NCBI GenBank assembly: GCA_016758905.1
Contig: JAEPQZ010000016.1
Coordinates: 124,001-188,000 of the forward strand
Source of the DNA: Umbelopsis isabellina
Lineage: Eukaryota > Mucoromycota > Umbelopsidomycetes > Umbelopsidales > Umbelopsidaceae
DNA length: 64,000 nt
Direction of reading: 5' to 3'
The notes beneath the pieces are model-generated. The model searched no databases. It was not told where the DNA came from and saw nothing but the letters and a program-made list of their open reading frames with translations. Of this stretch, positions 31,655 to 45,597 are shown piece by piece (the stretch's first letter is position 1; each line of letters opens with the position of its first letter). The translations under genes were made by a program, and so were the position numbers.

Positions 31655-33755
31655 TTAGTTATTGTCAAACTCTGCGTAAATGCGTTTTCTACTATCAGAT
31701 CCGTGTATCTCACCTCGCTTGCGTTCCAATACCTCTTTGAATAAGCCATCAACGAATTTCTCAAATATTTGGACATATTCCTTCAAGGATGTCTTTTCAT
31801 AATCTGTGCAAAGTATCAGCAAAATTTTCGTTCTGTAGTAGGGTTAGCAAAAAGTTAATGTCGTCATTTTGACTTGCCTGCTATCCTTTTGCCAGTGGTA
31901 TCGCCGTTATCGCCGTTGGCGGCATGATATTGATCAAGTTCCTTGCACAATTTTTGCAGCGTGGGCACGGCAAATGGGTCGAAATCATCGCAGTGATCAG
32001 GATCAATCGGCACACATACTCGTTCTGTGTGGACAAATATCAATAAGCGCATTCACTTTTCAATATTATGCACGTCGAGTATTACTTGCCTGTCTTTGGA
32101 TGAACGCAGAACGGACTTTTCAGCAAATGGTTGATATTAGTTGTTACTTTGTCATCAAGTCTGGGATACGTGTATTGGAACACAATATCTCTTGGTAGCA
32201 AATTGAGTCTCTCAGTCTAACATACGTATAGAATAAGTATTATAGCAAAATCAACATAAGAGACATCCGATGAATGATCTTACCATTCGCTTCTTTGAAT
32301 TGTCACCTTTCTCCAATTCAGCACGGAGATCGTCCCACCGGCTAATACCCGTGGCATCTGTGTTCTCCCATTGCTCATTCAATTTGGCTTGTATCGCTAT
32401 TTTGGAAGTATTAGTGCCGTGTAACTGGCTCCGTGTTTCCGTACAGATTCTTTTTGGAAAAATTACCTTGATCTGGCACTATTTTCAGTACCTTGTTCCA
32501 GTTGACAGGATCATTAAATACACCTTGCTCCTTAACCACCAGCGGAACAAAATACTGCCTTAGGATATCCAAAGAGCGCCTAAGCAGACAGAGGTGTCGT
32601 ACATGCTTAGTCAAGGTATTACATATACGATTGTAGAAATTATCAGCATAACAAGCTTACGTCAAGGATGGGTGTAGCATTGTAGGTAATCGGACTTTTC
32701 GAGTCATCTCAGCACCTCCCTGCAATGTTGAGCATGATAGGTTAATGCCTTTGTTCATCGCGAATATCAAAATGAGTAAACAGTGATATTGTGTGATCAC
32801 GAACCTTTATGACTTCAAGATATGCAATAATTGCACTGCGAGCTTCGTTGTTTAGCTTACGTGCCCTCTCATCACATACCCAACAATGTACTCCTCTTCG
32901 TCCTGAATAAACCCACAGAAGATGCTTAAATCCGAAGTCGTCTAAAGATCTGCGTAAGCTTTGTGACTACATACAAATCAAATATCTCGTAGCTCACCTC
33001 GCAGAGCAGCATTAATGACCTTGATAGCTACTGTCATAAAGCCCCAGCACTTATGACAAATGTCGCCACCACTGTATCAAAATGAGTATATATAGGAAGT
33101 GACTCCAGTTACATTGTAAATACTTTTACCTGCAGCATGTGCGAATCTCATCATAATCTGTCATATCAATATCAAAGACCAGTTCCTTTTCAACAGGTTG
33201 GAATGCTTTTGGGCTGATGGTCTTCTTCTCTTTGGGTCTGGCGGTATATACAGCACCGATATCAATCTTGACAGGCTGGAGTCTCTCGATATCGTTTCGA
33301 AGATCTTCTGCATCCGCATATGAATTGTATCTTAAGTAGGTATCGGAAGCGAGAGTGAAACTGAATTCTCGGTGGGTAAAGTTTCTGCTTGGTGTGGAGT
33401 CATAATTAAGCCAGTTGTAGTAGAGCTTGTAGGGGAAAAATCGATTGTAGAAGGTTCGCAACAATATAACGGAATCATGCTCGACTGCCATAAGTCTGTT
33501 CCCGGTAAAATTTAGAATTAAAACTGGTATAGCTATGATGCATATTTGCAATGGTTTGCAAACTTACGATGTAAGCTTTTTACTGGGTAATGGCGAGTCA
33601 ATGTAGCTTGTTTTTGAAGTCTGAGGGGTGACTTGATTGATGCGCACTTTTGACATGTCTCGATCAACCTCGGTCATGTCGTCGTCCGAGAAGAAATCTT
33701 GATCTGCGTTCAGGGACATAGTAATGTCATTGACATCGTCTCGCGCTGATAACAT
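31655..33755 (-). CDS. PRI1: DNA primase small (catalytic) subunit
   Basis: Ten exons: 33568-33755, 33130-33495, 32998-33071, 32805-32941, 32661-32719, 32467-32579, 32284-32396, 32090-32216, 31878-32024, 31655-31803. Together they give about 490 residues. Recognised by [26 protein letters not shown], the metal-binding [15 protein letters not shown], and the zinc stretch DICHKCW. The nucleotide-binding [19 protein letters not shown] and the C-terminal [15 protein letters not shown] follow. Pri1 synthesises RNA primers in the DNA polymerase alpha complex. The last two introns (32025-32089 and 31804-31877) start with GC instead of GT. The 5' end is uncertain: an alternative first exon (MLNVE at 33834) could join at 33745 in frame. 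It diverges from the M28 peptidase gene. Confidence 0.93.
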
Positions 33756-34215
33756 AATAAAGATGAGCGGAACTTAGCAAGTATAAATAAGTGTCTGCAT
33801 GCAAGTGGTATAATCCTACTTTCAACGTTCAACATCGTGGTTGCGAATATTAACAACAATAACAACGATAACTGCAAACCTTTCGCGACGCGTTTGGCAA
33901 GTTGATTTCTGGCGCGCTGAGTCGCAAAAATTATATACTTTAAATATATCATGCAAATACATGAGGCTACACAGCTTTACAAAGCTGAATAGTTACGCCG
34001 ACATTTCGGATTTACTCTCCGTGACAGCCAGTATGGTCATAGATATAGATAGTTTATACGGTACTGAGTCCAGAATCATCTTAGATATTAGTTCTCTCTC
34101 CCATCTATATCTTGCACACGTGATGCACTAAAATGTCTGATATAGATAAACCTCCCAAGGCCGTGGGATTTAGCTAGTGCTTTCTCTCCTTCCTAAAACT
34201 TTGCTCGGCGTCCCC
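33756..34215. promoter_or_regulatory. Divergent promoter of PRI1 and the M28 peptidase
   Basis: 460 bp between the start codons; it may contain a short 5' PRI1 exon. I did not recognise a specific factor site. Confidence 0.35.
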
Positions 34216-36892
34216 ATGTCACCGGTAGAATATGGGAGCTCTTCGAGCAATAACAACAACCCTATCACCAAAACCACTCAGTGGCTAAAAAGCAAGATAA
34301 CGAATGACGAAAATAGTAACGATAGTGGCGAGACACAACCGCTTCTTCTTCCTCCAAGAGAAGGAACGGAACGGGATGAACAAAAGAAAAGAATATTTGC
34401 CTTTGTAATGGGCATGCTGCTCCTTATATGTGCTGTATTTGGGCTGTTGGTTCTCATAGCAAAAGCGGGGTCCGGAAGTAAGCGAATCTATACAATAACA
34501 AAACCAGCATGTGTATAACCCAATACTGACCCCATTTTCCGAAAGGGATGACTCTTAAAGATGCAGAACAGTTTATGTTGGCTGCTCCAAGCAATGATTC
34601 ATTGCGTAAATACCTCGATCACTACACTTCTGAAGCTCATTTAGCTGGAACTGAATCGGATCTTGCACAAGCAGAATGGACTCGTGATAAGTTTGTAGAG
34701 TTTGGAATTCCCGACGTTAAGATAGAGACCTATTGGCCGCTCTTGAACTATCCCAAAAATCACCGGGTCGCTATCGTGTCTGGCCCAGAGCATTTACATT
34801 ATGAAGCAAAACTTCGGGAAGACGTGGCAAGAGGGGATAAAACCAGTAAGGGCCAGCAGGATGTCCCGACTTTTCATGGTAAACATCTAGTTTAATATGT
34901 AAGACGTCCTCCAAGTTACTAACAACGCTTGCATTTAAGGCTATAGTAAGGCAGGAAATATCACAGCACCAATCGTGTATGTCAACTATGGACGAATCGA
35001 AGACTTTCGACTATTGGAGTCCTTGGGCGTTAATATGACTGGTACCATCGCTTTGGTACGATACGGCGAAAACTTTAGAGGTCTTAAAGTCACAGCCGCT
35101 GAGAAGTTTGGCTGTGTTGGAGCTTTGATCTACTCAGATCCAGTTGATGATGGACCGGTAGGTAAGCCTGGCGTAGATAATCCTGCCAAATCATACCCAG
35201 AGGGACCATGGTAAGAACATATGAGCCGTGAGATCGCAAATATAGGTCAACTCAATAATTATTTCTTCTGCTCAGGAGATCACGCTCGTCTGTCCAACGC
35301 GGCTCTGTACAGCCGTTTTCACTAATGGCGGGTGATCCACTTACACCTGGATATGCTGCTACAGAAAATGCAACTAGAATACCTATCGACGAGTCTATTG
35401 GTATTGCCAAGATTCCGTCGATGCCTATCTCCTGGGAGGACGCAATTCCACTGTTCAAAGCTTTGGATGGGCATGGACTCATGATCAAAAACTGGGTGGG
35501 AGGTCTGACTGAAGTGTCTTACAATGTTGGTCCGTCTGAAGCTGAGGTGAACTTGTTAAATGATATTGAAAATAAGGTGACCCCGATATGGAATGTTATT
35601 GGTAAAATCGAGGGTCAAGATAAGGATGAAAAAGCAATCATACTAGGCAACCACCGAGATGCCTGGGTTTTCGGTGCTGTCGATCCGTCTTCGGGGTCTG
35701 CAATCATGGTAAGTGGTACGGTCAAGTGGACAGCACTAATACTTGAAATGCTAATAAGACTGGAAAGATTGAGCTAGCAAAAATTTTGGGAAAGTTACTG
35801 AAGAAAGGATGGAAGCCACAAAGATCCATTATTCTTGCGTCTTGGGATGCCGAGGAATATGGTATGGTCGGTTCTACCGAATGGGTGGAAGATCACAAAG
35901 ATTGGCTTGATCGTGAAGCTCTCTGTTACTTGAATGTCGACATGGCTGTTTATGGACCGTACTTCGTAGCAACCGGTACTCCTTCTCTCAATAACCTTCT
36001 ATACCATGTTACTATGGAAGTTCAGGATCCAAAGACGGGTCAAAGTGTTTATGATGTTTGGCGAAACAAATCAATTCGATATTCGAATAGTCCTATAATA
36101 GACATTTTAGGATCTGGATCTGACTATGTTGGATTCATTGATCATGTTGGTATACCTTCCCTAGACATAAGATTTGTTGGTGAATCTGGCATCTACCACT
36201 CCAACTATGATAGGTGAGTGTAAACCTTTGTGAAAATGCCTTGAAAAAACAACCACAGAATGTTAAATCTTCATTGTAGTCTTTATTGGATGGATCATTT
36301 TGGTGATCCTACGTACGAATATCACGCAGCTTTGACAAAAATATGGGGTTTGCTGACACTACGCCTAGCTAGCCAATCGGTACTTGAGTTTACGGCAACT
36401 ACATATGCCAACGAACTTTCTGCTTACTTTGAGCAACTGCTTCATGTTGGATATCCTCATCAGTTCTCAAAGCTGAAAGCCGCCATTGACAAATTCGCAG
36501 AAGCTGCCAAGTTACTGGATGAGGAAGCTGCAGCAGCCGATAGTACCATTGATAATACCCGGCCAGATGTAATCAGCAGCGTTAACAACAGACTGGCTCT
36601 TTTTGAACGCCAATTCATTGATCCACAAGGAATAAAGGGTCGAGAATGGTTCAAGCATGTCGTGATTGGTAAGTAGGCACTACTCACAAATGATCTGCTG
36701 CTTCTCACAATTAACCATGTTTTTGCAGCTCCTGGTTTATGGACAGGTTATGCTGCGCAGACCTTCCCAGCTATTGTTGAAGCTTTAGATTCAGATGACG
36801 AAACCGCCATAGCTTATACAGAGCAGAGAGCAGCTCTCCATATTCAAAAAGCAGCTGATTGGATGGCCAAGGATAATCAACATAATTCATAA
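34216..36892 (+). CDS. Type II membrane M28 metallocarboxypeptidase (FOLH1/Vps70-like)
   Basis: Seven exons (34216-34477, 34546-34878, 34940-35210, 35276-35708, 35768-36213, 36280-36668, 36729-36892) give about 765 residues. A cytosolic tail is followed by one membrane helix (residues ~60-82), a protease-associated domain (IALVRYGENFRG), the M28 zinc-peptidase domain and the TfR-like helical dimerisation domain. Metal ligands: GNHRDAWVFGAVDPSSG (His, Asp), SWDAEEYG (Glu pair), LNVDMA (Asp) and IYHSNYDR (His). The tail contains ETQPLLL, an acidic dileucine sorting signal (residues 39-45) of the type that sends proteins to the vacuole or endosome. The role is probably peptide trimming in the vacuole. 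Exon 5 has two usable in-frame acceptors 9 nt apart. Confidence 0.92.
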
Positions 36893-37055
36893 TAAATATA
36901 TATTTTGAGCGACAGTATCAACATTTATTTATAAGTTGCCGGATCTAGATGTTTTCTTTTCACTTGTATCGTTTTTGGGATCATTCTATGAATAAAAGGA
37001 TAGGTGGTGATAAAGAAGATAGGCTGAAGATGGATGGAAAGAGGGGAATATTGAT

Positions 37056-38541
37056 CTATTTCTTCTTGGCGGGGGCGGTGACGTTGAACTATGAAAAGAT
37101 ATTGCGTTAAAACATAATGTATCATGGAATCCAACATATTATGGTGAAAAAAAGCTTACCTTGAAGTAGATGATATCTCCATCTTCAACAACATAGTCCT
37201 TGCCCTTTTGCATATATTTACCGTTGGCCTTGACAGCAGCATCAGTTCCCAATTCATGAAGATCTTCATACTTCATAATTTCAGCCATGATGAAACCACG
37301 TTCGAAATCAGTGTGAATCACACCAGCAGCTTGGGGAGCCTTGGTATGCTTGCGAATAGTCCATGCTCGGACTTCATCAGGACCACCAGTGAAGTAGTAA
37401 ACGAGCTGCAAAGCGCTGTAACCAGCAACAATGATCTTGGGAAGCATGGACGGAACGCCAGCCTCCTTCAAAGCTTCTTCCTTCTCCTCAGCGGTGCTCA
37501 TCAGAGAAATGCTGTATTCAAAGGCAACGGAGAAGGGGATCATAAGATCGCCAGGAGTGTGCTCATCGATCCAAGCCTTGATCTTGGGGAGCCACTTGTT
37601 CTTCTTGCGGCGGTAATCCTTCTCGCTCAAGTTGGCGAGGTAGATGACAGGCTTGGCAGTGATCAAATGAAGAGTGTTGATAACGTCAACTTCCTTGTTA
37701 GACCAGTTACCGTGACGGACATCCTTCTTGTCGTCTTTGACCCAGTTGTAGACCTTGAGGATGATTTCCTGAAATTGACAGTCGCATTAATATACACTCC
37801 CGACATGATCTAGCAACTGCTCAGTATAAATATCTTACATATTCTTCCTTCTTAGCCTTGTCAGCGGCATTACCACCGGTACCCAGACGCTTGACATCCT
37901 TCTCTCGCTCAGCAACTTGCTTGGACAAAAACTCTTCATCCTTCAAGCGGAGTTCCTCGCGAATAATCTCGAGATCACGAATAGGATCAAGCTCACCCTC
38001 AACGTGAATGACGTCAGGCTCATCGAAAGCACGGACGACATGATAGATAGCATCGACAGCTCTAACATGGGACAAGAAAGCGTTACCCAAACCAGCACCA
38101 GAAGCGGCACCCTTGACCAAACCAGCAATATCAATGACGGTCAACTGCAACGACGAAATCTGATTAGATCTTTTCCTAAAAACACATCTTCCCGTTTGGT
38201 GTCAAACGACTCTTACATAAGCTGGGATCTCCTTGGCAGGCTTGTAGTGTTTGCAGAGCCAGTCGAAACGAGGGTCGGGAACAGCGACTCGAGATTCCTC
38301 GGGATCTAAATCATACCATTATGTTGGTTATTGCTAGCCTTTGACTAGAACATCGTAGTAATCAATAGAACATACCAATTGTACAGAAAGGATAGTTCTC
38401 AGCAGCGGCAGCCGAGTTGGTGATGGCGTTGAAGAAGGTGGATTTACCAACGTTGGGCAAACCAACCACACCAATCTTCAAGTTGTTGGAGGGACGACCC
38501 AACAAGATCTTTTCTTCCTTTACGGCTTTCTTTGGTGGCAT
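37056..38541 (-). CDS. OLA1: Obg-like ATPase OLA1/YchF
   Basis: Five exons (38376-38541, 38217-38305, 37839-38144, 37160-37768, 37056-37088) give 400 residues, the usual family length. Motifs: P-loop [17 protein letters not shown], switch [21 protein letters not shown] in place of the GTP-specific NKxD (explaining ATP preference), a coiled-coil insertion, and a C-terminal TGS domain with [14 protein letters not shown]. The last exon adds [10 protein letters not shown], as in OLA1. It binds ribosomes and eIF2 and is linked to proteasome and stress responses; cytosolic. Confidence 0.96.
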
Positions 38542-38960
38542 ATTTCTGTAGATTAAATAAGGTCAGTTATCTTGTAGATATGGTCAGTAGCACAATGTCG
38601 ATGAATGTACGAACCAGCTTATGATGAATGAATCCAAGTTGTTAGTTGGGTTCACTTAAGTACAGTGTTTTTTTTTTCAAAGTCACGTACTAAATTGAAA
38701 ATTTTCCGTATTTTGGACATAGAAAATGTTCATGAGCCTGCCTGAGCGTATTGTCCAATAAAATGAAAGACAGGCAGCAGTATAGAACAACTGAAAGAGC
38801 TGTTTGGAGTATAGAAACATTCAGATAAGGGTATTTTTATGCCAATTTAAACAAAAGAGATTATGACGAAGTGATATAAGCACTCAAAGCTGATGAAGAA
38901 ACAATATACTGCGCCAGATATCCACGAACAGTATATACATAGTGCAATTTTATCATTAGA
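38542..38960. other. Spacer between OLA1 start and sirtuin 3' end
   Basis: About 0.4 kb containing the OLA1 promoter; no gene seen. Confidence 0.4.
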
Positions 38961-40435
<1,475 letters not shown>

Positions 40436-41198
40436 GATAGCGAATAGGCAGTGTGCTATAAAAGTTGTAGAGTGGGGTGTGATATAGGGGACAGATCAAT
40501 GTCCTGAATGTAATGTGACTGAAAGAGAGGTTTGTCTTGCTTAAAATAAAGATCAGAGCAACTTGTAATCTCGACGTCAGCAGCCGACAGCAATGACTTT
40601 GATCAGTCTCTAACACACCATGCGCCGAAATCATACAGCAGTAATTCTATTTGTTAACTCGCATATCTCTTCGGCAAGTCACATCACTTGTTCATTTTAT
40701 TAACCCCTTCCTTCTATACTAATGATTGTTTCATTGCATTTTTTATAAAGATAGTGTGTGTGTGGGAGAAGAGGCAGTAGAGTAGTCTGAATTGAGTTCC
40801 CCGACGAAGCAGGCCAGAAGAATTGCACTCCATAATCGCTTAGCCAACCAACATCCTTCCAATGGTTCACAAGCCTATACCCTCAGTCCCGAAGGACGTC
40901 AATGAGAAAAGCAAGCAAACGTCGAGATCTTAGCGCGCCCAAGGCAGCTGCTGAAAACCCCATTGCTGGTTATTGGTGGTCAAGAAGTTCTCAACCAGTC
41001 CCTCTCGGACTTCAGCGGCTTTGCTCAGACCTTCCCAAGGGTAATAAAATCAAGAACAAGTCTTGTCGAGTGTTTTCCCCTAATCTTCTGCTTACCGCCT
41101 CTTCTATAAAGAAAACAAGCTTGGTTGGGCAAATACCGCGTAAAATTTATAGCTGCAAAAATTTTATTAAGCGACGTCACCTTCTTGCGGCGAAAATT
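40436..41198. other. Spacer, 0.76 kb, sirtuin promoter and F-box 3' flank
   Basis: Contains a GT run (about 40754-40763). A + strand open frame at 40902-41318 overlaps the F-box gene but has no family or splice support. Two overlapping frames around 40930-41040 look weakly protein-like; I could not build a gene from them. Confidence 0.35.
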
Positions 41199-42777
41199 TC
41201 AATGCGCTCTCTTGAAAGCAAGGCATCCACTATGCCAGCCTCCAAACGTTGCGGCAAATACAAACATATCATTCAATGCCTCGATTTTTCTAGGACTGGT
41301 GACTTCTCTTGTAGGTGAACTTTCAGAACCAAGGCCTAAAGCGCCTCGGCTATGCGATCCCCACGTAAGTAAATCGCCTTCAGTGGTGAGGGCTCCGCTA
41401 TGGTAGTCCCCAAATGTTACTTTACAGATATCTTGATTCAACTCGTCCATGGTCCTCGGTTGTGCATCAAGTGGAGTGCCGCATGATCCGAGCTTTACAA
41501 CCCCATCGAGAGAATATACAGCAAAATTATGATAAAAGGCCGATATATACATAGTTAAATGTCCCTCTGAATCAACGATATTGTTGTGGGTTAGAGAGCT
41601 GTAATGCCTCAGTTCACCACCAGTTTTGGCTGGATTCGATATGAACAAAGGTGGCCACCCAATGGGTCTATCTGGTTCTACCCGAGCACCTTCAATTACC
41701 GGGATATCCACATGAGCAGTGTCAAATAGATAAACCTTTCCTTTCTTTGTGAGTATAAGTGTGTCTGATTCCATAGAGGCAATAAGTGCAAACTGGTCGT
41801 CGTCGGCTGCTTCTACTGGTTGGCCCATAGCTTGTGCATCGTTTATGTAATTCTGTAGCGTGACACCGGGACTTGTAGCTTCTGCCGTTAAGTTAGCGGG
41901 CGAACCTTCCAATGCATTTTCAGGCTGTGGTACGAAGAATAACTCTCCCGCTTCCGTTAGAATGCTTGAGTAACCCCAATTCGCTGCCACCTGTATCACG
42001 CGCGAAGTAGTTTCTGGTATCAATACTTGCTGAACCTTGCGAATGTGATTCCAGTGATATACCGTGCCTTCAGTACTAAGAGCTACGGCATGCGATCGAC
42101 CGCAAGAGATAGATTCAATCGATACATCTTCCGGCAAGCTTACCACCGTTGGCGTTTTGATAGGTACTGTCTGAGCTCCACGAGAAATGGGCCATTCGAC
42201 TTGTAACTACACATATTTCATAATGAATAACTGGGAATCAATCATCATTGATTATGCAATGACTTGGCTTTAACTTACCGTGCCCCATGCCCATACTTTG
42301 CCATATCTATCCAAGGCATGAAAGAACCAGCCGCCCGCCACAAGATCAACAATCTTCTTACCACGGAGAGCTTCAAGCTCGCGAGGAACACTCTCATCGT
42401 TCCTGAAACTAGAAAATAGCAATGCGATAATTAGTACCTTGACATGTCTTGTCGCCCGATAAAAAGACCGCTTACTTTCTTAACGTTCCCCGAAGCTGCG
42501 TATCGGTATGTCCTAGACGATAGTATGTACCCTCACCCCAAGTGTATACCAAGGGATCATGGAGCTTGGAGAAGATGTCTTTCCAGCCTCTGTTTCGGAA
42601 AGTAGCATATGTCGGAATATGAAGCTCGCGCAGCGCCAGTTTCTTCCAAAGACTTTCGTCCCCGCAGAGCCGATAGAAGAATTTTGACGTTTTGGACAAG
42701 TCAATAAGTGCCCTGTAAGGCAATCTTGGTAGAAGATCTTGAATGAGAACGTCAAGAGGCAGATCGCTCAGTTTCAT
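41199..42777 (-). CDS. F-box protein with RCC1-like repeats (Saf1-like)
   Basis: Three exons (42476-42777, 42279-42408, 41199-42206) give 479 residues. The first ~50 residues are an F-box (LSDLPLDVLIQDLLPRLPYRALIDL). RCC1-type beta-propeller repeats follow, recognised by YTWGEGTYYRLGH, FFHALDRYGKVWAWG, SCGRSHAVALSTEGTVYHW and DYHSGALTTEGDLLTWGSHSRGALGLG. F-box/RCC1 proteins such as yeast Saf1 are substrate adaptors of SCF ubiquitin ligases; the propeller binds the substrate. Exon 2 has two in-frame acceptors 6 nt apart (TAG and TTTCAG), either of which keeps the frame. Confidence 0.88.
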
Positions 42778-43152
42778 AGGAATAGGTAAAAATGACGAAA
42801 GAAAAGAAGTAGAGATACTCGACCCTTTTTTGGAATAAGACGTTACTTATAAGCTTGTGCCTTTCTTTGACTGTCCTTTTAAGCACTTAGCCAAGATATT
42901 TTGATAGTTTGCAAGCAATTTTGCTCATACAGACCATCAAATAGGGCATATTATAATATCAACGTGTCTCATATGATATTTGTATTGGGCTGTGTGCTCT
43001 TGTTTGCTTTTGAGAGGAGAATTACCTGGAACGCAAGCTTGGAGAGCCACGTTGAATTTTAAGTGCCGCCATATCTAAGCTCGAGCGCCAGTGCCTTAAC
43101 TTAAAGCATCGCCAGTTGCGAGTTCATCCCTTTCAAACCCTTTGCAAAAGTG
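42778..43152. promoter_or_regulatory. Divergent promoter of the F-box and TM9SF genes
   Basis: 375 bp between divergent start codons; no recognised factor site or gene. Confidence 0.35.
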
Positions 43153-45395
43153 ATGAAAGCAGCTTTCTTATTCGTAGCAGCCTTATTACTAGGGGCTGTT
43201 TCGGCTGATGAACATAACCATGTGGTAATTACCGGGATGCACATGCGTATGAACACTTGCTACAAGGGTACCTAACGTTTTGAATCCCCATAGTACGATT
43301 CAAAAGAGGAAGTGGTAGTTTGGATGAACACCATCGGCCCACTGAACAACTGGCAGGAAACATACGACTACTATCAGCTACCCTTTTGCCATGGCGATAG
43401 TCCTGTCCAGCATCACCACGAAACTCTAGGTGAAGCTCTGCAAGGCATGGACTTGATCAACTCTGGAATCCCCATGTCTTACTTAAGTAAGTGCCCTTGT
43501 TGCCCCTCCCGCACTTGTAGCTATCTTTAAAGTTTTCCTAACAATCTGTCATAGCCTCGGCCGATCACGAACTTATTTGCAAAACGACCCTTCATCATAG
43601 AGAAATCGACTTGTTCAAATACGCCATCCATAATAACTACTGGTATCAAATGTTTATCGGTAAGCTTTGTCCCCATCGATGTACCATATTGATATAAGGA
43701 GGAGAATACTTACTGGCTTTTGATCAGATGATTTGCCGTTATGGGGTTATGTAGGACGGATCCAGTCTCATAATGAAGATGGCACAGCATTGACAACAGT
43801 AATAGAATACATAAATACGCACAAGATATTTACTATTGGATACAATGAAGATCGAGTGAGTAAAACCAGAATTTATATCTTGTTTCTAATCTGTTTTATT
43901 GACGATTTATATTTGTTAGATAATTGAAGTGAATTTAACTGACGCAAATCCTGTGCCACTGGATTCGTCTCAAGAGACTATTGATCTCGAATTTACGTAT
44001 TCGGTGGAATGGGTTCCATTAGACAAACAGTTCAAAGATCGCTTCAACAGGTTTTTGGATGCAGACTTCTTTGAACACAAGGTATGTCTTGGATCTATAC
44101 CATTATGTGCATTGTTGCCGCAGCCTAATAGCATTCTTTGTCAGGTGCATTGGTTCTCTATCTTGAGTTCCTTCATGATGGTTTTGTTTTTAACAGGTCT
44201 CGTAGCCGTCATTCTGCTGAGAACCATTAAGCGAGATTACGCCAGATATGATAAGGAAGATGGACTTGGCGACTTTGATCGCGATATAGGAGACGATTAC
44301 GGATGGAAGCAACTTCACGGAGATGTGTTCAGACAACCGCCAAAGCTGATGCTCCTTTCTTCTTTAATTGGAATTGGAAATCAATTGATCATTTTGTCCG
44401 CTGTGGTTATCTTGTACACTATGGTTGGTGATTTGTATGTCGAACGCGCCACCATTCTTACTGCAACTATCTTCTTGTATGCCCTGACATCTGGCGTGGC
44501 GGGTTATACGAGTGCAAGTTATTATGCTAAATATGGCGGTCAAGATTGGATTCGTACTGTCATTTTGACTGCCAGCTTGTGGCCAGGTGCCGTTACTATT
44601 ATCGGTGGATTTGTGAACGCAGTCGCCATCTATTATTCAAGCTCTAGAGCCATCGCATTCAGCGTAATGGTAAGTTACGTTTTGTTGAAGAATACTGCTA
44701 CTTTGAAATGGAACCTAAAACGTCGTGTTGGGCATTAGATGGCTATGGTTGCTATTTGGGTTTTCTTGTGCTTCCCATTAACGCTACTCGGCGCTATTGT
44801 TGGCAAGAATTGGGCTGGTCAACCAGACTTTCCTTGCCGAGTCAATCCAATTCCCCGGCCAATTCCTGAAAAACTGTGGTATGCCGAGCCATTTGTTGTT
44901 ATTGCATGTGGTGGCATTTTACCGTTTGGATCCATCTTCATTGAGATGTACTTTATTTTTACCTCTTTTTGGACATACAAGATCTATTATGTTTATGGAT
45001 TTATGTTCCTGGTCTTTGCAATCTTGATCGTTGTCACCGCCTGTGTCACGATTGTCAGCACTTACTTTTTACTGAACTCGGAAGATCATCGATGGCACTG
45101 GATGAGTTTCTTGACTTGTGCTTCAACAAGTGCCTACATTTACTTGTACGCAACCTACTACTTCTTTACTAGAACGAGAATGACGGGCTTTTTCCAAACG
45201 AGTTTTTACTTTGGATACACAGGACTAGTTTGCCTAGGCATGTTTTGCCTACTTGGTAAGTATATCGTGGTGATATAAGCATGTCTAGTTATTAGCATTA
45301 ACATGTAATATTCTTCTCCCTTATCAGGCGCTGTGGGTCATTATGCTACATCACAATTCGTGCGCAAGATATACCAGAACGTGAAGATCGATTAG
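43153..45395 (+). CDS. TM9SF / EMP70 nonaspanin (TM9SF3-like)
   Basis: Eight exons (43153-43224, 43294-43486, 43555-43659, 43728-43855, 43920-44081, 44145-44669, 44739-45255, 45328-45395) give 589 residues. A signal peptide ([18 protein letters not shown]) precedes the luminal domain with [21 protein letters not shown] and PFC, followed by nine membrane helices. Family signatures: [47 protein letters not shown], and [15 protein letters not shown]. The end [11 protein letters not shown] carries Golgi-retention-type basic residues. TM9SF proteins act in Golgi/endosome sorting of membrane proteins and glycolipid control. Confidence 0.95.
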
Positions 45396-45597
45396 ATATC
45401 AAAGCCTGCTTTTCTCCTTTCAACTTCTCGTTTATTCCTTTCTCGCCTCCTCATGTTTGATTGAAAAAAAAAAAAACCTTGTATTAAGTACCGATCTAAT
45501 GTAGCATAGTCATTCTGTACCCAGATTCATACAAAATAAGAGTAGGATATATATACATAATAGCAGTAAGAGCTATGGAATACAATGTGAAATAACT

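Noticed and set aside
40902-41318. 138-codon + strand frame
   Set aside because: It overlaps the 3' end of the F-box gene antisense, has no family resemblance, and lacks a clean start or splice context.
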